DNA of 64,000 bases, from positions 1,054,001-1,118,000 of the forward strand of contig CAVWQP010000009.1 of the NCBI GenBank assembly GCA_963757125.1, written 5' to 3'. Origin of the DNA: CAVVSD01 sp963757125. GTDB taxonomy: Bacteria; Actinomycetota; Thermoleophilia; Solirubrobacterales; Solirubrobacteraceae. A program made the position numbers and the translations under genes. The notes below the pieces were generated by a model. The model ran no database searches and was not told the origin of the DNA. It saw only the letters and a list, made by a program, of their open reading frames with translations. Shown piece after piece: positions 40,610 to 49,245 of this stretch; the stretch's first letter is position 1, and each line of letters begins with the position of its first letter.

Positions 40610-41844
40610 GACCGCCGCTCCCGGGCGGCCCCTACCTCGTCGTCGGCCTCGCGCGCTCCGGGGTCGCGGCGGCGCGAGCCCTGCTGGCGCGCGGGGAGGA
40701 GGTGCTCGTCGTCGACGCCGGCACGCCGGCGGTGCCGGAGGGCATCGCGGCGGTGACGGGGACGGACGGCCTCGCGGAGCTCGACCGTGCCGCGACCCTC
40801 GTGAAGTCGCCCGGCGTGCCGGCGCAGGCGCCCGTCGTCGCCGAGGCACGGCGGCTCGGGATGCCCGTCATGGGCGAGCTCGAGCTCGCCTGGCGACTCG
40901 TCGACGCCGAGGTCATCGCGGTGACCGGGACGAACGGCAAGACGACGACGGTCGAGCTCCTCGGGGAGATCCACCGCGCGGCGGGAGCGCCGGTCCGCGT
41001 CGTCGGCAACGTCGGGACCGCCTACGCGTCGCTCGCCGGTGAGGACCTCCACGGCGCGACCGTCGTCTGCGAGGCGTCCTCCTTCCAGCTCGAGGACACG
41101 CTGGCGTTCGCGCCCGAGGCGGCGATCCTGCTGAACCTCGAGCCCGACCACCTCGACCGCCACGGCACCCTGGAGGCCTACCGCGACGCCAAGCTCCAGG
41201 CGTTCGCGCGCCAGGGTCCCGAGGACATCGCGCTCGCGCCGATCGACGTGCCCGGCGCGGCCCGCCGGGTGGCTCCGCTGGAGATCCGCGACGGCGCGCT
41301 CGTGCACGAGGGGGAGCGGATCGACGTCCGGCTGCGCGGGCCCCACAACCTCGCCAACGCCGCCGCGGCCGCGGCCGTCGCGCTGGCCCGCGGCGTCGAT
41401 CCGCGCCCCGGCCTCGCGACGTTCGCCGGCGTCGAGCACCGCCTCGAGGAGGTCGATCGCATCGACGGCGTCCTCTACGTCAACGACTCGAAGGCCACGA
41501 ACGTCGCCTCGACCCTCGTCGCGCTCGCCTCGTTCACCGCGCCGGTGCACCTCATCCTCGGCGGGCAGGGCAAGGGCCAGGACTTCACGCCGCTGCGGGC
41601 GGCCGCGGCGAGCGCCCGCGTCTACCTCATCGGCGAGGACGCCGAGCGGATCGGCGAGGCCGTCGGCGGGGAGCCGTGCGGCGACCTGGAGACGGCCGTG
41701 GCGCGGGCCGGCGCGCGCGCCCGCGAGGGCGACGTCGTCCTCCTGTCGCCCGCCTGCGCGTCCTTCGACCAGTTCGCCGACTACGAGGCGCGCGGACGCG
41801 CCTTCAAGGAGCTGGTCCGCGCGCGTCGAAGCTCCGGGTCGTGA
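40606..41844 (+). CDS. murD: UDP-MurNAc-L-alanine:D-glutamate ligase MurD
   Basis: The product is 412 residues. The N-terminal Rossmann part has YLVVGLARSGVAAARALL. The ATP loop is AVTGTNGKTTTVELL. Further motifs are VVCEASSFQLEDT, LNLEPDHLDRHGTLEAYRDAK (in part), GPHNLANAAAA, VNDSKATNVASTLVAL and LLSPACASFDQF. It adds D-Glu to the precursor. The start is a GTG overlapping the mraY stop; the end overlaps ftsW by 4 bp. All ligase motifs are intact. Confidence 0.95.
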   Translation: MRPPLPGGPYLVVGLARSGVAAARALLARGEEVLVVDAGTPAVPEGIAAVTGTDGLAELDRAATLVKSPGVPAQAPVVAEARRLGMPVMGELELAWRLVDAEVIAVTGTNGKTTTVELLGEIHRAAGAPVRVVGNVGTAYASLAGEDLHGATVVCEASSFQLEDTLAFAPEAAILLNLEPDHLDRHGTLEAYRDAKLQAFARQGPEDIALAPIDVPGAARRVAPLEIRDGALVHEGERIDVRLRGPHNLANAAAAAAVALARGVDPRPGLATFAGVEHRLEEVDRIDGVLYVNDSKATNVASTLVALASFTAPVHLILGGQGKGQDFTPLRAAAASARVYLIGEDAERIGEAVGGEPCGDLETAVARAGARAREGDVVLLSPACASFDQFADYEARGRAFKELVRARRSSGS

Positions 41845-43079
41845 AGAGGCCCTGGCGTCGAACTGCCCACGCATATCCGCTCGAGCACCAGATCCTCCTG
41901 ACGGCGACGCTGTGCCTCATGGCCGGAGGGGCGGTGATGGTCTACAGCGCCTCCTCGGCGCGGACCCTGCTGGAGGGCACGGGCGACGGGTCGACCTACC
42001 TCGTGAAGTACCTCATGTACGGGGCGTTCGGGCTCGTCCTCATGCAGGTGATGGCGCGGCGCGGCCTCGAGCTGGCGCAGCGCTTCGCCCCGATCATGCT
42101 CGTGATCTCCTTCGGCCTGCTCGTGGCGGTGAAGCTGCCGGGCCTCGGGGTGGAGGTCAACGGCGCGCGCCGCTGGATCGGCGCCGGCCCGCTGCAGTTC
42201 CAGCCCAGCGAGATCATGAAGCTGTCGCTCGTCCTCTACGCGGCGGGGCTGCTGGCCGGCAAGCCGAAGCGGCTGCAGACGCTCAAGGGGGTGATCAGCC
42301 CGCTGCTGCTCGTCGCGGGCGCCGCGGCGCTGCTCATCGCCTCCCAGCCCGACCTGGGGACGGCGCTCGTCATCGGCTTCACGATGTCGGCGATGCTCGT
42401 CGCGGCGGGCATGCCGATGCGCCACCTCGCGACGCTCGGCGCGGGCGTCGCGGGCCTGATCTTCCTCTTCGCGCTGCTCGAGCCCTACCGGCGCGCCCGG
42501 CTGACGAGCTTCATCGATCCGTGGGCGCACGCCTCCGACGCGGGCTTCCAGGCGGTCCAGGGCCAGATCGCGCTCGGCTCGGGCGGCCTGTTCGGCCTGG
42601 GGCCGGGGCAGTCGGTGCAGAAGATCTTCTACCTGCCCGAGGCCCACACGGACTTCATCCTCGCGGTCATCGGCGAGGAGCTGGGCGTCGTCGGGGTGAC
42701 GGTGCTCATGTTCCTCTACGGGATGATCGCCTACGGCGGGCTCCGCGCCGCGAAGGCCGCGAAGACCGCCTACGCGCAGCTCGTCGCGGCGGGGATCACG
42801 TCGCTCATCCTGTCCCAGGCGCTGCTGAACACCTTCACGGTCCTCGGGCTCGCGCCGCTGACCGGCGTGCCGCTGCCGTTCGTCTCGGCGGGCTCGACGA
42901 GCATCACGGTGCTGCTGGCCTCCATGGGCCTGCTGCTGAACATCGCGAGCGGGCGGCACACGCATCTGCGCGCCGTGCCGTCAGGATCACGGGATGAGGA
43001 CTCCGATCGTCATCGCCGCGGGGGGCACCGCGGGGCACGTGGTACCGGCACTGGCGGTCGCCGACGCGCTACGGGCTGA
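41841..43079 (+). CDS. ftsW: Septal glycosyltransferase FtsW (SEDS family)
   Basis: The product is 412 residues with about ten membrane helices. Signatures are SEDS-like VNGARRWIGAGPLQFQPSEIMK (in part), ASQPDLGTALVIGFT, GFQAVQGQIALGSGGLFGLGPGQS (in part), LPEAHTDFILAVIGEELG and LPFVSAGSTSITVLLASMGLLLN (in part). It polymerises septal glycan with FtsI. The GTG start overlaps murD. The last part (after GRHTHLRAVPSGS) is basic and Arg/Gly-rich and overlaps murG by 86 bp, far more than other overlaps here, so the true C terminus is uncertain. Confidence 0.92.
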   Translation: MKRPWRRTAHAYPLEHQILLTATLCLMAGGAVMVYSASSARTLLEGTGDGSTYLVKYLMYGAFGLVLMQVMARRGLELAQRFAPIMLVISFGLLVAVKLPGLGVEVNGARRWIGAGPLQFQPSEIMKLSLVLYAAGLLAGKPKRLQTLKGVISPLLLVAGAAALLIASQPDLGTALVIGFTMSAMLVAAGMPMRHLATLGAGVAGLIFLFALLEPYRRARLTSFIDPWAHASDAGFQAVQGQIALGSGGLFGLGPGQSVQKIFYLPEAHTDFILAVIGEELGVVGVTVLMFLYGMIAYGGLRAAKAAKTAYAQLVAAGITSLILSQALLNTFTVLGLAPLTGVPLPFVSAGSTSITVLLASMGLLLNIASGRHTHLRAVPSGSRDEDSDRHRRGGHRGARGTGTGGRRRATG

Positions 43080-44047
43080 GGGCTGCGAGGTCACGTTCGT
43101 CGGCGGGGAGCGCGCCGAGGCGCAGCTCGTCCCCGCTGCGGGCTACGAGCTGCGGCCGATCCGCGTCCGTGGGCTGAGCCGCACCAACCCGGTCGACGCG
43201 GCGAGGGCCGGGCTCCTGGCGGCCGGGGCGGTGCGCGAGGCTCGCCACATCCTGCGCGACCTGCGTCCCGCCGCGGTCCTCGGCGCCGGCGGCTACGTGG
43301 CGGGCCCCGTCGGCCTGGCCGCGATCGCGGGGCGCACCCCGCTCGTGCTCAGCGAGGCCGACAGCCACCTGGGGATCACGAACCGGACGCTGGCGCCGCT
43401 CGCGAAGCGCGTCTGCCTCGCGTTCCCGATCGAGGGCAGGACGGGGGACCGCTACGTGCGTGACCGGCCGCCCTGTGCCGCCACCGGCGACCGACCGCGT
43501 GGCCGCGCGCGAGCGCTTCAACCTCGCGCCCGACGACACCTGCGTGATCGTCTTCGGCGGCTCGCTCGGCGCACGCTCGATCAACGAGGCCTCGATCCAG
43601 GCGTTCCTCGACGCGCCGTACCGCGTGATCCACGCCGCCGGCGAGCGCGACATGGAGTCGCTGCTCCCGCGCGTGCCCGCGCACGGCTACGACCTGCGTC
43701 CCTACATCGAGCACTTCGGCGAGGCGCTGCTCGCCTCCGACCTCTGCGTCGCGCGCTCGGGCGGGTCGATCTTCGAGGTCGCGGCGCACGGGCGTCCCGC
43801 GATCCTGATCCCCTATCCGCACGCGACCGGCGACCATCAGGCATCCAACGCGCGCTGGATGGCCGAGGCCGGCGCCGCCGTGATCGTGCCCGACGACGAG
43901 CTGACGCCGCAGCGGCTGCGCGGAGAGGTCGACGCGCTGCTCGCCGACCCGGTGCGGCTGGCCGCCATGTCGCAGGCGTCGGCGCGGCTGGCGCGCCCGG
44001 ACGCGGCGGCCGACGTCGCCGCCGCCGTGCTGGAGGCCGCCGCATGA
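42994..44047 (+). CDS. murG: Lipid II-forming GlcNAc transferase MurG with apparent frameshift
   Basis: The first frame has PIVIAAGGTAGHVVPALAVA, RPIRVRGLSRTNP, AAVLGAGGYVAGPVGLAA and LSEADSHLGITNRTLAPLA. At about 43454-43462 the frame moves. The second frame has VTGRPVPPPATDRVAARERF, VIVFGGSLGARSINEA, YIEHFGEALLASDLCVARSG and the UDP-GlcNAc site HATGDHQASNARWMAEAGAA. It ends at 44047. Restored length is 351 residues, normal for MurG. It works at the inner face of the membrane to make lipid II. As an essential gene with conserved motifs on both sides, it is probably intact in the cell. Confidence 0.88.
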
Positions 44048-45384
44048 GCTGGGACGGGCGCAAGCTGCACTTCATCGCGATCGGCGGCGCGGGGATGAGC
44101 GGCCTCGCGCTCGTCGCGCACGCGCTCGGCGCGCAGGTCACGGGGTCGGATCGCTCGGACTCCGCCTACCTCGAGCCGCTGCGCGAGGAGGGGATCGTCC
44201 CGGTCATCGGGCACGCGGCGGCGAACATCCCCGCGGGCGACGACGTCGAGGTCGTCGTGTCCACCGCCATCGCGGCGGACAACCCCGAGCGCGCCGCGGC
44301 CGCCGCGCGCGGGCTGCGCGAGCTGCACCGCAGCGAGCTGCTGGCGGAGGTCAGCGCGGAGAAGCGCACGCTCGCCATCGCGGGGACGCACGGCAAGACG
44401 ACGACGAGCTCGATGGCGGCCCACGCGCTGCTGCGGATGGGGGAGGACCCGTCGTATCTCATCGGCGGCGAGCTGCGCACGACGGGCCGCAACGCTGCCT
44501 GGGGCGCGGGGGAGTGGCTCGTCGTCGAGGCCGACGAGTCCGACCGCTCGTTCCTGCGGCTGTCGCCCCAGCTCTCCGTCGTGACGAACATCGAGCTCGA
44601 CCACCACGCGACCTACGGCTCGAAGGCCGAGGTCGAGGCCGCGTTCGGCGAGTTCCTCGCACGATCGGGACGCGTCATCGTCTGGGACGGCCCCGACGCG
44701 GAGGAGTTCCTCGACCGCTCGGGGATCGGCGAGGCGGCGTTCTTCCGGGCCGACGATGTCGTCCTGAGCCCCGACGGGTCTGAGTTCACCTGGGCGCAGC
44801 AGCGCGTCCGCCTCTCCGTCCCTGGCGCCCACAACGTCGCCAACGCCGCGGCGGCGCTCACCGCCTGCGTGATGATGGGGCTGCCGCGCGAGACGCTGGC
44901 CGGGACGCTCGAGGACTTCCGCGGCGCCGGGCGCCGGTTCGAGGTGCTCGGCACCACCGCATCGGGCGCGACCGTCGTCGACGACTACGCGCACCACCCG
45001 ACCGAGGTGGCGGCGACGCTCGCCGCCGCGCGCACGCGCAACCCCCGTCGGCTCGTCGCCGTCTTCCAGCCGCACCTCTACTCGCGCACGCAGCAGCTCG
45101 CGCGCGAGTTCGGGGCGGCGCTGGCCGCCGCCGACGTCGTCTGCGTCCTCGGGATCTACCCCGCCCGCGAGGCGGCCGCCGACTTCCCCGGCGTGAGCGG
45201 GCTGGCGATCGCCGAGGCCGCGGCGGACGCGGCGGAGGGACGGCAGGTCCTCTGGCTGCCCGGCTTCGACGACGCGCGGCCGCTCCTGGCCGGGCTGCTG
45301 CGCGACGGCGACCTCTGCCTCGTCCTCGGCGCGGGGAACGTCGTCGAGCTCGGGCGCAGCCTCGTCACGGCTCCGCCCGCCTGA
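44044..45384 (+). CDS. murC: UDP-MurNAc:L-alanine ligase MurC
   Basis: The product is 446 residues. Motifs are FIAIGGAGMSGLALVAHALG, GSDRSDSAYLEPL, AIAGTHGKTTTSSMAAHALL, VVEADESDRSFL, NIELDHHATYGS, GAHNVANAAAAL, VDDYAHHPTEVAATL and FQPHLYSRTQ. It adds L-Ala to UDP-MurNAc. The ATG overlaps the murG stop by 4 bp. It is the last gene of the first dcw block: neither murB nor ddl follows, and an antisense transporter gene overlaps its 3' end by 20 bp. Confidence 0.95.
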   Translation: MSWDGRKLHFIAIGGAGMSGLALVAHALGAQVTGSDRSDSAYLEPLREEGIVPVIGHAAANIPAGDDVEVVVSTAIAADNPERAAAAARGLRELHRSELLAEVSAEKRTLAIAGTHGKTTTSSMAAHALLRMGEDPSYLIGGELRTTGRNAAWGAGEWLVVEADESDRSFLRLSPQLSVVTNIELDHHATYGSKAEVEAAFGEFLARSGRVIVWDGPDAEEFLDRSGIGEAAFFRADDVVLSPDGSEFTWAQQRVRLSVPGAHNVANAAAALTACVMMGLPRETLAGTLEDFRGAGRRFEVLGTTASGATVVDDYAHHPTEVAATLAAARTRNPRRLVAVFQPHLYSRTQQLAREFGAALAAADVVCVLGIYPAREAAADFPGVSGLAIAEAAADAAEGRQVLWLPGFDDARPLLAGLLRDGDLCLVLGAGNVVELGRSLVTAPPA

Positions 45385-46555
45385 CGCCCGTCTCCGGCAC
45401 GTAGCGCGACACGTAGGCCGCGGCGAGCAGCCCGAGCCCGCCGACCGTGACCGCCGCCCCGCCGAGCGTGATCGCCGCCGTGGCGGCCGCGACCGCCAAC
45501 GGACCACCTGCCGTACCCAGGTCGGACAGCACGCGCCAGACGCCGAGGAACGGCACCCGGGTCGCGGGCGGTGCGAAGTCGGCGCCCAGCGTCATGACCA
45601 CACCGCTGGAGAGCCCGTTGCCCGCGCCGAGCAGCATCGCCACGAGCGCCAGCGTCAGCGTGCCGTGGGTGAGCGGCATGATCGCCAGCCCGATCGACAT
45701 GATCACCAGGCACGGGATCGCGACGGCCTTGCGCCCCCAGCGGTCCATGACGCTGCCGCCGGGATAGACCATGAGCAGCTCGACGCCCAGCGAGACACCG
45801 AACAGCACGGCGGTCGTCTGCACGCTGAGCCCGATGCTGTCCGCCCACAGCGGCAGGAGCACGTTGCGCGCCTGGCGCAGCGCCTGCAGCGACGTCGCGG
45901 CGAGGCCGGCGGTGAGGAAGACGTGGCGGTGGTCGCGGAGGATCTCGCCGACGGGGACGGGGTTCCCGCGGCTCTCGTCGTCGCGGCCGGCCGGCACCGT
46001 CGCGAACAGCACGAGCGCGGCGGCGCCCGTGAGGACGATCGCGACGACGTAGACGGCGTCGAACCCGCCGAAGTGCGTGGCGAGCGCCGCCACGAACGGC
46101 CCGAGGAACATGCCCATGCGGTTCGTCCCGCCGAGCAGCGACATCGCCCGGCCGCGCAGCGTGGGGGGCACGACCTCGCTCACGTACGCGAGCCGCGCCA
46201 GCTGCCACGCCGACCAGCCGCAGCCCTGGACGAACGCGAGCGCCGCGAACACGACCTCCGACGTCGTGAGCGTCCAGCCGACGAGCGTGAGGATCACCGT
46301 GATCGACGCGGCGCCGATCGTCGCCCGCTCGCCGAAGCGCGTCAGCGCCCAGCCCGCGGGGATGTCGAAGACGAGGACGCCGACGCCGCGCAACGCGACG
46401 ATGAGCCCCGCGAGCGCCGGGGAGGCGCCGAGGTCGCGGGCGGCGAGCGCGACGATGGCGATGATGCCGCCGTCGCCGATGAAGAAGAGGACCGACGGCA
46501 GGTAGACCGACATGCCGAGGGAGCGCAGCGTGATCGGGTCGTCCTGCCTCGGCAC
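45365..46555 (-). CDS. MFS transporter, antisense inside the dcw cluster
   Basis: The product is about 396 residues from a GTG at 46555; an ATG at 46513 is an alternative. It has about twelve hydrophobic helices and MFS features: LGASPALAGLIVALRGVGVLV (in part), PAGWALTRFGERATIGAASI, SLLGGTNRMGMFLGPFVAAL, and PGGSVMDRWGRKAVAIPCLV. The DRWGRK loop between helices 8 and 9 is typical. The substrate is unknown, and a drug or metabolite exporter is likely. It lies on the opposite strand between murC and ftsQ, overlapping murC by 20 bp at its 3' end. Confidence 0.85.
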   Translation of the reverse strand: MPRQDDPITLRSLGMSVYLPSVLFFIGDGGIIAIVALAARDLGASPALAGLIVALRGVGVLVFDIPAGWALTRFGERATIGAASITVILTLVGWTLTTSEVVFAALAFVQGCGWSAWQLARLAYVSEVVPPTLRGRAMSLLGGTNRMGMFLGPFVAALATHFGGFDAVYVVAIVLTGAAALVLFATVPAGRDDESRGNPVPVGEILRDHRHVFLTAGLAATSLQALRQARNVLLPLWADSIGLSVQTTAVLFGVSLGVELLMVYPGGSVMDRWGRKAVAIPCLVIMSIGLAIMPLTHGTLTLALVAMLLGAGNGLSSGVVMTLGADFAPPATRVPFLGVWRVLSDLGTAGGPLAVAAATAAITLGGAAVTVGGLGLLAAAYVSRYVPETGVRRAEP

Positions 46556-46609
46556 CCGGGGAGGTTGCCACACGCAGGGAGGCGGGCCTGCGCGGCGAAG
46601 CTCCGGAGC

Positions 46610-47356
46610 ATGGTCCTGGCCAGCCGCAAGGCGACCGTCGCCGCCGCCGCGCTCCTCGCGCTCGTCGTCCTCGGCGCGATGTTCCTGTGGCTGCGCGACT
46701 CGAGCCTCGTCGGCGTGCGCCAGGTCGACGTCACCGGGGTGACCGGCAGCCAGGCGGAGGAGATCCGCGGCGCGCTGACCGACGCCGGGCGCGACATGAC
46801 GACGCTGCACGTGCGCGAGGACGCGCTGCGCGACGCGGTCCAGGCCTATCCCGTCGTGCGCGAGCTGCACGCCGACGCCGACTTCCCGCACCGCCTGCGG
46901 ATCACCGTGAACTCCTACGACGCGATCGGGTCCATGGAGATCGGCGGGCGCTCCGTCGCGATCGCACGCGACGGCACCGTGCTCGACGGGACGCCCACGA
47001 AGGGGCTGACCGCGATCGCGGCCACGGGGTCGGCCGCCGGCACGAAGATCACGGGGACCGAGGCGACGAAGCTCGTGCGCCTCCTGGCCGCCGCGCCGGC
47101 GCCGCTGCGCTCCCGCGCGCTGCGCGCGTACAAGGGCCCGAACGGTCTCGCCGTCGATCTGCGCGACGGCCCGCGGGTCGACTTCGGCGATCTCGCGCAG
47201 CTGGACGCCAAGTGGCTCTCGGCGGCCGCCGTCCTCGCCGACGCGGACTCGCGCGGCGCCTCCTACGTCGACGTGCGGCTGCCCGAGCGGCCGGTCGCCG
47301 GGCCACTCCCGGCGACGAAGGAAGGCGCACAGGGAGAACCCTCGACCTCGCCTTGA
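46610..47356 (+). CDS. ftsQ: Cell division protein FtsQ (POTRA domain)
   Basis: The product is 248 residues. A short cytoplasmic N terminus and one membrane helix (TVAAAALLALVVLGAMFLWL) lead into a POTRA domain (SLVGVRQVDVTGVTGSQAEEI, in part, and YPVVRELHADADFPHRLRITV). The FtsQ beta domain follows with VDLRDGPRVDFGD. It links early and late division proteins at the septum. A GGAG ribosome site lies just before the ATG. Because an antisense gene separates it from murC, it needs its own promoter in the 54-bp gap at 46556-46609, where I see no clear one. Confidence 0.88.
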   Translation: MVLASRKATVAAAALLALVVLGAMFLWLRDSSLVGVRQVDVTGVTGSQAEEIRGALTDAGRDMTTLHVREDALRDAVQAYPVVRELHADADFPHRLRITVNSYDAIGSMEIGGRSVAIARDGTVLDGTPTKGLTAIAATGSAAGTKITGTEATKLVRLLAAAPAPLRSRALRAYKGPNGLAVDLRDGPRVDFGDLAQLDAKWLSAAAVLADADSRGASYVDVRLPERPVAGPLPATKEGAQGEPSTSP

Positions 47357-47407
47357 GCTTGATGGCGAACTCGAGACGTTCCTCCTGCACTTCTTGAGGG
47401 TTGGGGG

Positions 47408-47512
47408 TTCTGCAAGGTGGGTTGCACGGGGTAGACTCGGCGTTGACATCCGATTCGGCCCGTGCTTGTGTGGCCCGCCGTCGGATAAAGACGGAGGGTT
47501 GACCAAACCCTC
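47408..47512 (+). promoter_or_regulatory. ftsZ promoter region and leader hairpins
   Basis: The 191-bp gap before ftsZ holds two candidate promoters. One is TTCTGC (47408-47413) with TAGACT (47432-47437) at 18 bp. The other is a consensus TTGACA (47443-47448), whose -10 at 17 bp (TTGTGT) is poor. Downstream are two adjacent hairpins. CCGTC (47478-47482) pairs with GACGG (47490-47494). GAGGGTT (47494-47500) pairs with AACCCTC (47506-47512) around GACCA. They end 35 bp before the ftsZ ATG and would be in the 5' untranslated region. Confidence 0.5.
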
Positions 47513-47547
47513 GACGCTATCTCAAGGGTCGGACGGGAACTTCACAC

Positions 47548-48633
47548 ATGGAGAGCAGCTACCTCGCCGTGATCAAGGTGGTCGGTGTCGGCGGCGGCGG
47601 AACCAACGCCGTCAGCCGGATGATCGACGCCGGCCTGAGGGGCGTGGAGTTCGTCGCGGCGAACACGGACAACCAGGCGCTCGGCATGGTCGACGCCGAC
47701 ATCAAGCTGAACATCGGGCACGAGGCGACGAAGGGTCTCGGCGCCGGCGCGAACCCCGATGTCGGCTTCTCCGCCGCGGCCGAGTCACGTGACGACATCA
47801 AGGAGGCGCTCAAGGGCGCCGACATGGTCTTCGTCACCGCGGGCGAGGGCGGCGGCACCGGCACCGGCGCCGCGCCCGTCATCGCCGAGATCGCCAAGAA
47901 CGAGATCGGCGCGCTCACCGTGGGCGTCGTCACGAAGCCGTTCACGTTCGAGGGCTCCAAGCGGATGCAGCAGGCCGACGAGGGCATCGCGCGCCTGCGT
48001 GAGGTCGTCGACACGCTCATCGTGATCCCGAACGAGCGGCTCCTCGGGATGGTCGAGCGGCGCACCTCGATCATGGACGCGTTCCGCGAGGCGGACAACG
48101 TCCTGCGCCAAGGCGTCCAGGGGATCACCGACCTCATCACGATCCCGGGCCTGATCAACCTCGACTTCGCCGACGTCCGCACGATCATGCAGGACGCCGG
48201 CTCGGCCCTCATGGGCATCGGCACGTCCAACGGCGAGAGCCGCGCGGCCGAGGCCGCGCGCAACGCGATCTCCAGCCCGCTGCTGGAGCAGTCGGTGGAC
48301 GGCGCGCAGGGGATCATCTTCAACATCACCGGCGGCAAGGACCTCGGCCTGTTCGAGGTCAACGAGGCCGCCGAGGTCATCCACGACGCCGCGGACCCCA
48401 ACGCGAACATCATCTTCGGCGCCGTCATCGACGAGCACGGCAGCAACGACGACGTCCGGGTGACCGTCATCGCGACAGGTTTCGACCACGGCCGCGCCCG
48501 CCCGCGCACCGCGCGCGAGGACACGCGGGCCCGCGCGACCGAACGCGATCGGTCCCCGCGCATCGGCGATCGCGAGCGCACGACGCTCGAGATCTCCGAC
48601 GACGATCTGGACATCCCGCCCTTCCTCCGCTGA
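47548..48633 (+). CDS. ftsZ: Cell division GTPase FtsZ
   Basis: The product is 361 residues. It has the tubulin motif GEGGGTGTGAAPVIAEIAK (about residue 102), VVGVGGGGTNAVSRMIDAGL, AANTDNQAL, NERLLGMVERR, GLINLDFADVRTIMQDAGSALMG (in part) and the synergy region VTVIATGF. A short Arg-rich linker leads to the C-terminal peptide DDDLDIPPFLR, which matches the conserved FtsZ tail that binds SepF. No ftsA is present, as expected for actinobacteria. It polymerises into the division ring. It probably has its own promoter. Confidence 0.97.
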   Translation: MESSYLAVIKVVGVGGGGTNAVSRMIDAGLRGVEFVAANTDNQALGMVDADIKLNIGHEATKGLGAGANPDVGFSAAAESRDDIKEALKGADMVFVTAGEGGGTGTGAAPVIAEIAKNEIGALTVGVVTKPFTFEGSKRMQQADEGIARLREVVDTLIVIPNERLLGMVERRTSIMDAFREADNVLRQGVQGITDLITIPGLINLDFADVRTIMQDAGSALMGIGTSNGESRAAEAARNAISSPLLEQSVDGAQGIIFNITGGKDLGLFEVNEAAEVIHDAADPNANIIFGAVIDEHGSNDDVRVTVIATGFDHGRARPRTAREDTRARATERDRSPRIGDRERTTLEISDDDLDIPPFLR

Positions 48634-48699
48634 GCGTCCAGAGGCACTCGACGTTCGGATGGTTGATCCAACAACCGCCCGCCCGTCATGATGGGACCC

Positions 48700-48834
48700 A
48701 TGCGGGAACTGAGCGAGAAGGATCTCGAACGACACATCAAATTGCTCGAGGGTTCCACGGACGGGGATCGCGACGAGCTGCTGCGCGATCTCCTGGTCCA
48801 CGTCTACCCGACGAAGCAGGCCCAGGACGCGTAG
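48700..48834 (+). CDS. Short charged protein (44 residues), unknown
   Basis: An ATG with GGGA upstream opens a 44-codon frame: RELSEKDLERHIKLLEGST and then DELLRDLLVHVYPTKQAQDA, with stop TAG at 48832-48834. In-frame ATGs at 48688 and 48691 could lengthen it. It is predicted to be helical and strongly charged, without membrane segment. I do not recognise it. It lies between ftsZ and gcvH on the same strand, 12 bp before the gcvH ATG, so they are probably co-transcribed. Periodic charged and leucine residues support real coding. Homologues at the same place would settle it. Confidence 0.5.
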   Translation: MRELSEKDLERHIKLLEGSTDGDRDELLRDLLVHVYPTKQAQDA

Positions 48835-48846
48835 GGTTCCGTCCGC

Positions 48847-49245
48847 ATGGCGGACGCGAACTATCCCGAGGACCTGCTGTACCACCCCGAGCACGACTGG
48901 GCGCGTTTCGACGCGGACGATCCCCTGCTCGCGACCTTCGGCATCACCTGGTTCGCGCAGGACGCGCTGGGTGAGGTCGTCTACTTCGAGCCGCCCGAGG
49001 TCGGGTCGAAGCTGACGAAGGACGAGCCGTACGCGGAGGTCGAGTCCGTCAAGGCCGTCTCCGACGTGTACGCGCCGATGTCCGGCGAGATCGTCGAGGT
49101 CAACACGGCTCTCGGCGAGACGCCCGACGCGATCAACGACGACCCCTACGGCGACGGCTGGTTCGTCAAGGTCCGCCTCTCCGACGCGGACAACGAGCGC
49201 TCGCAGCTGCTCTCGCAGGCGGACTACGTCGCAAGCCTGCAGTGA
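48847..49245 (+). CDS. gcvH: Glycine cleavage system H protein
   Basis: The product is 132 residues. It has YHPEHDWARFDADD, FGITWFAQDALGEVVYFEPP and the lipoyl site AEVESVKAVSDVYAPMSGEIVEVN (in part), with the Lys of ESVKAVSD to be lipoylated. The tail GDGWFVKVRLSD is typical. The H protein carries the aminomethyl group between P, T and L proteins. The other gcv genes are not nearby, so this is a stand-alone copy, and roles in lipoate transfer are also known for such copies. It overlaps the GMC gene by 4 bp (GTGA). Confidence 0.93.
   Translation: MADANYPEDLLYHPEHDWARFDADDPLLATFGITWFAQDALGEVVYFEPPEVGSKLTKDEPYAEVESVKAVSDVYAPMSGEIVEVNTALGETPDAINDDPYGDGWFVKVRLSDADNERSQLLSQADYVASLQ

Noticed and set aside
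12968..43462. Programmed +1 frameshifting as a general mechanism for the ten breaks
   Set aside because: No common slippery motif, slow codon or stop codon is seen at the sites, and the genes are unrelated. A systematic sequencing error explains the same sign more simply.
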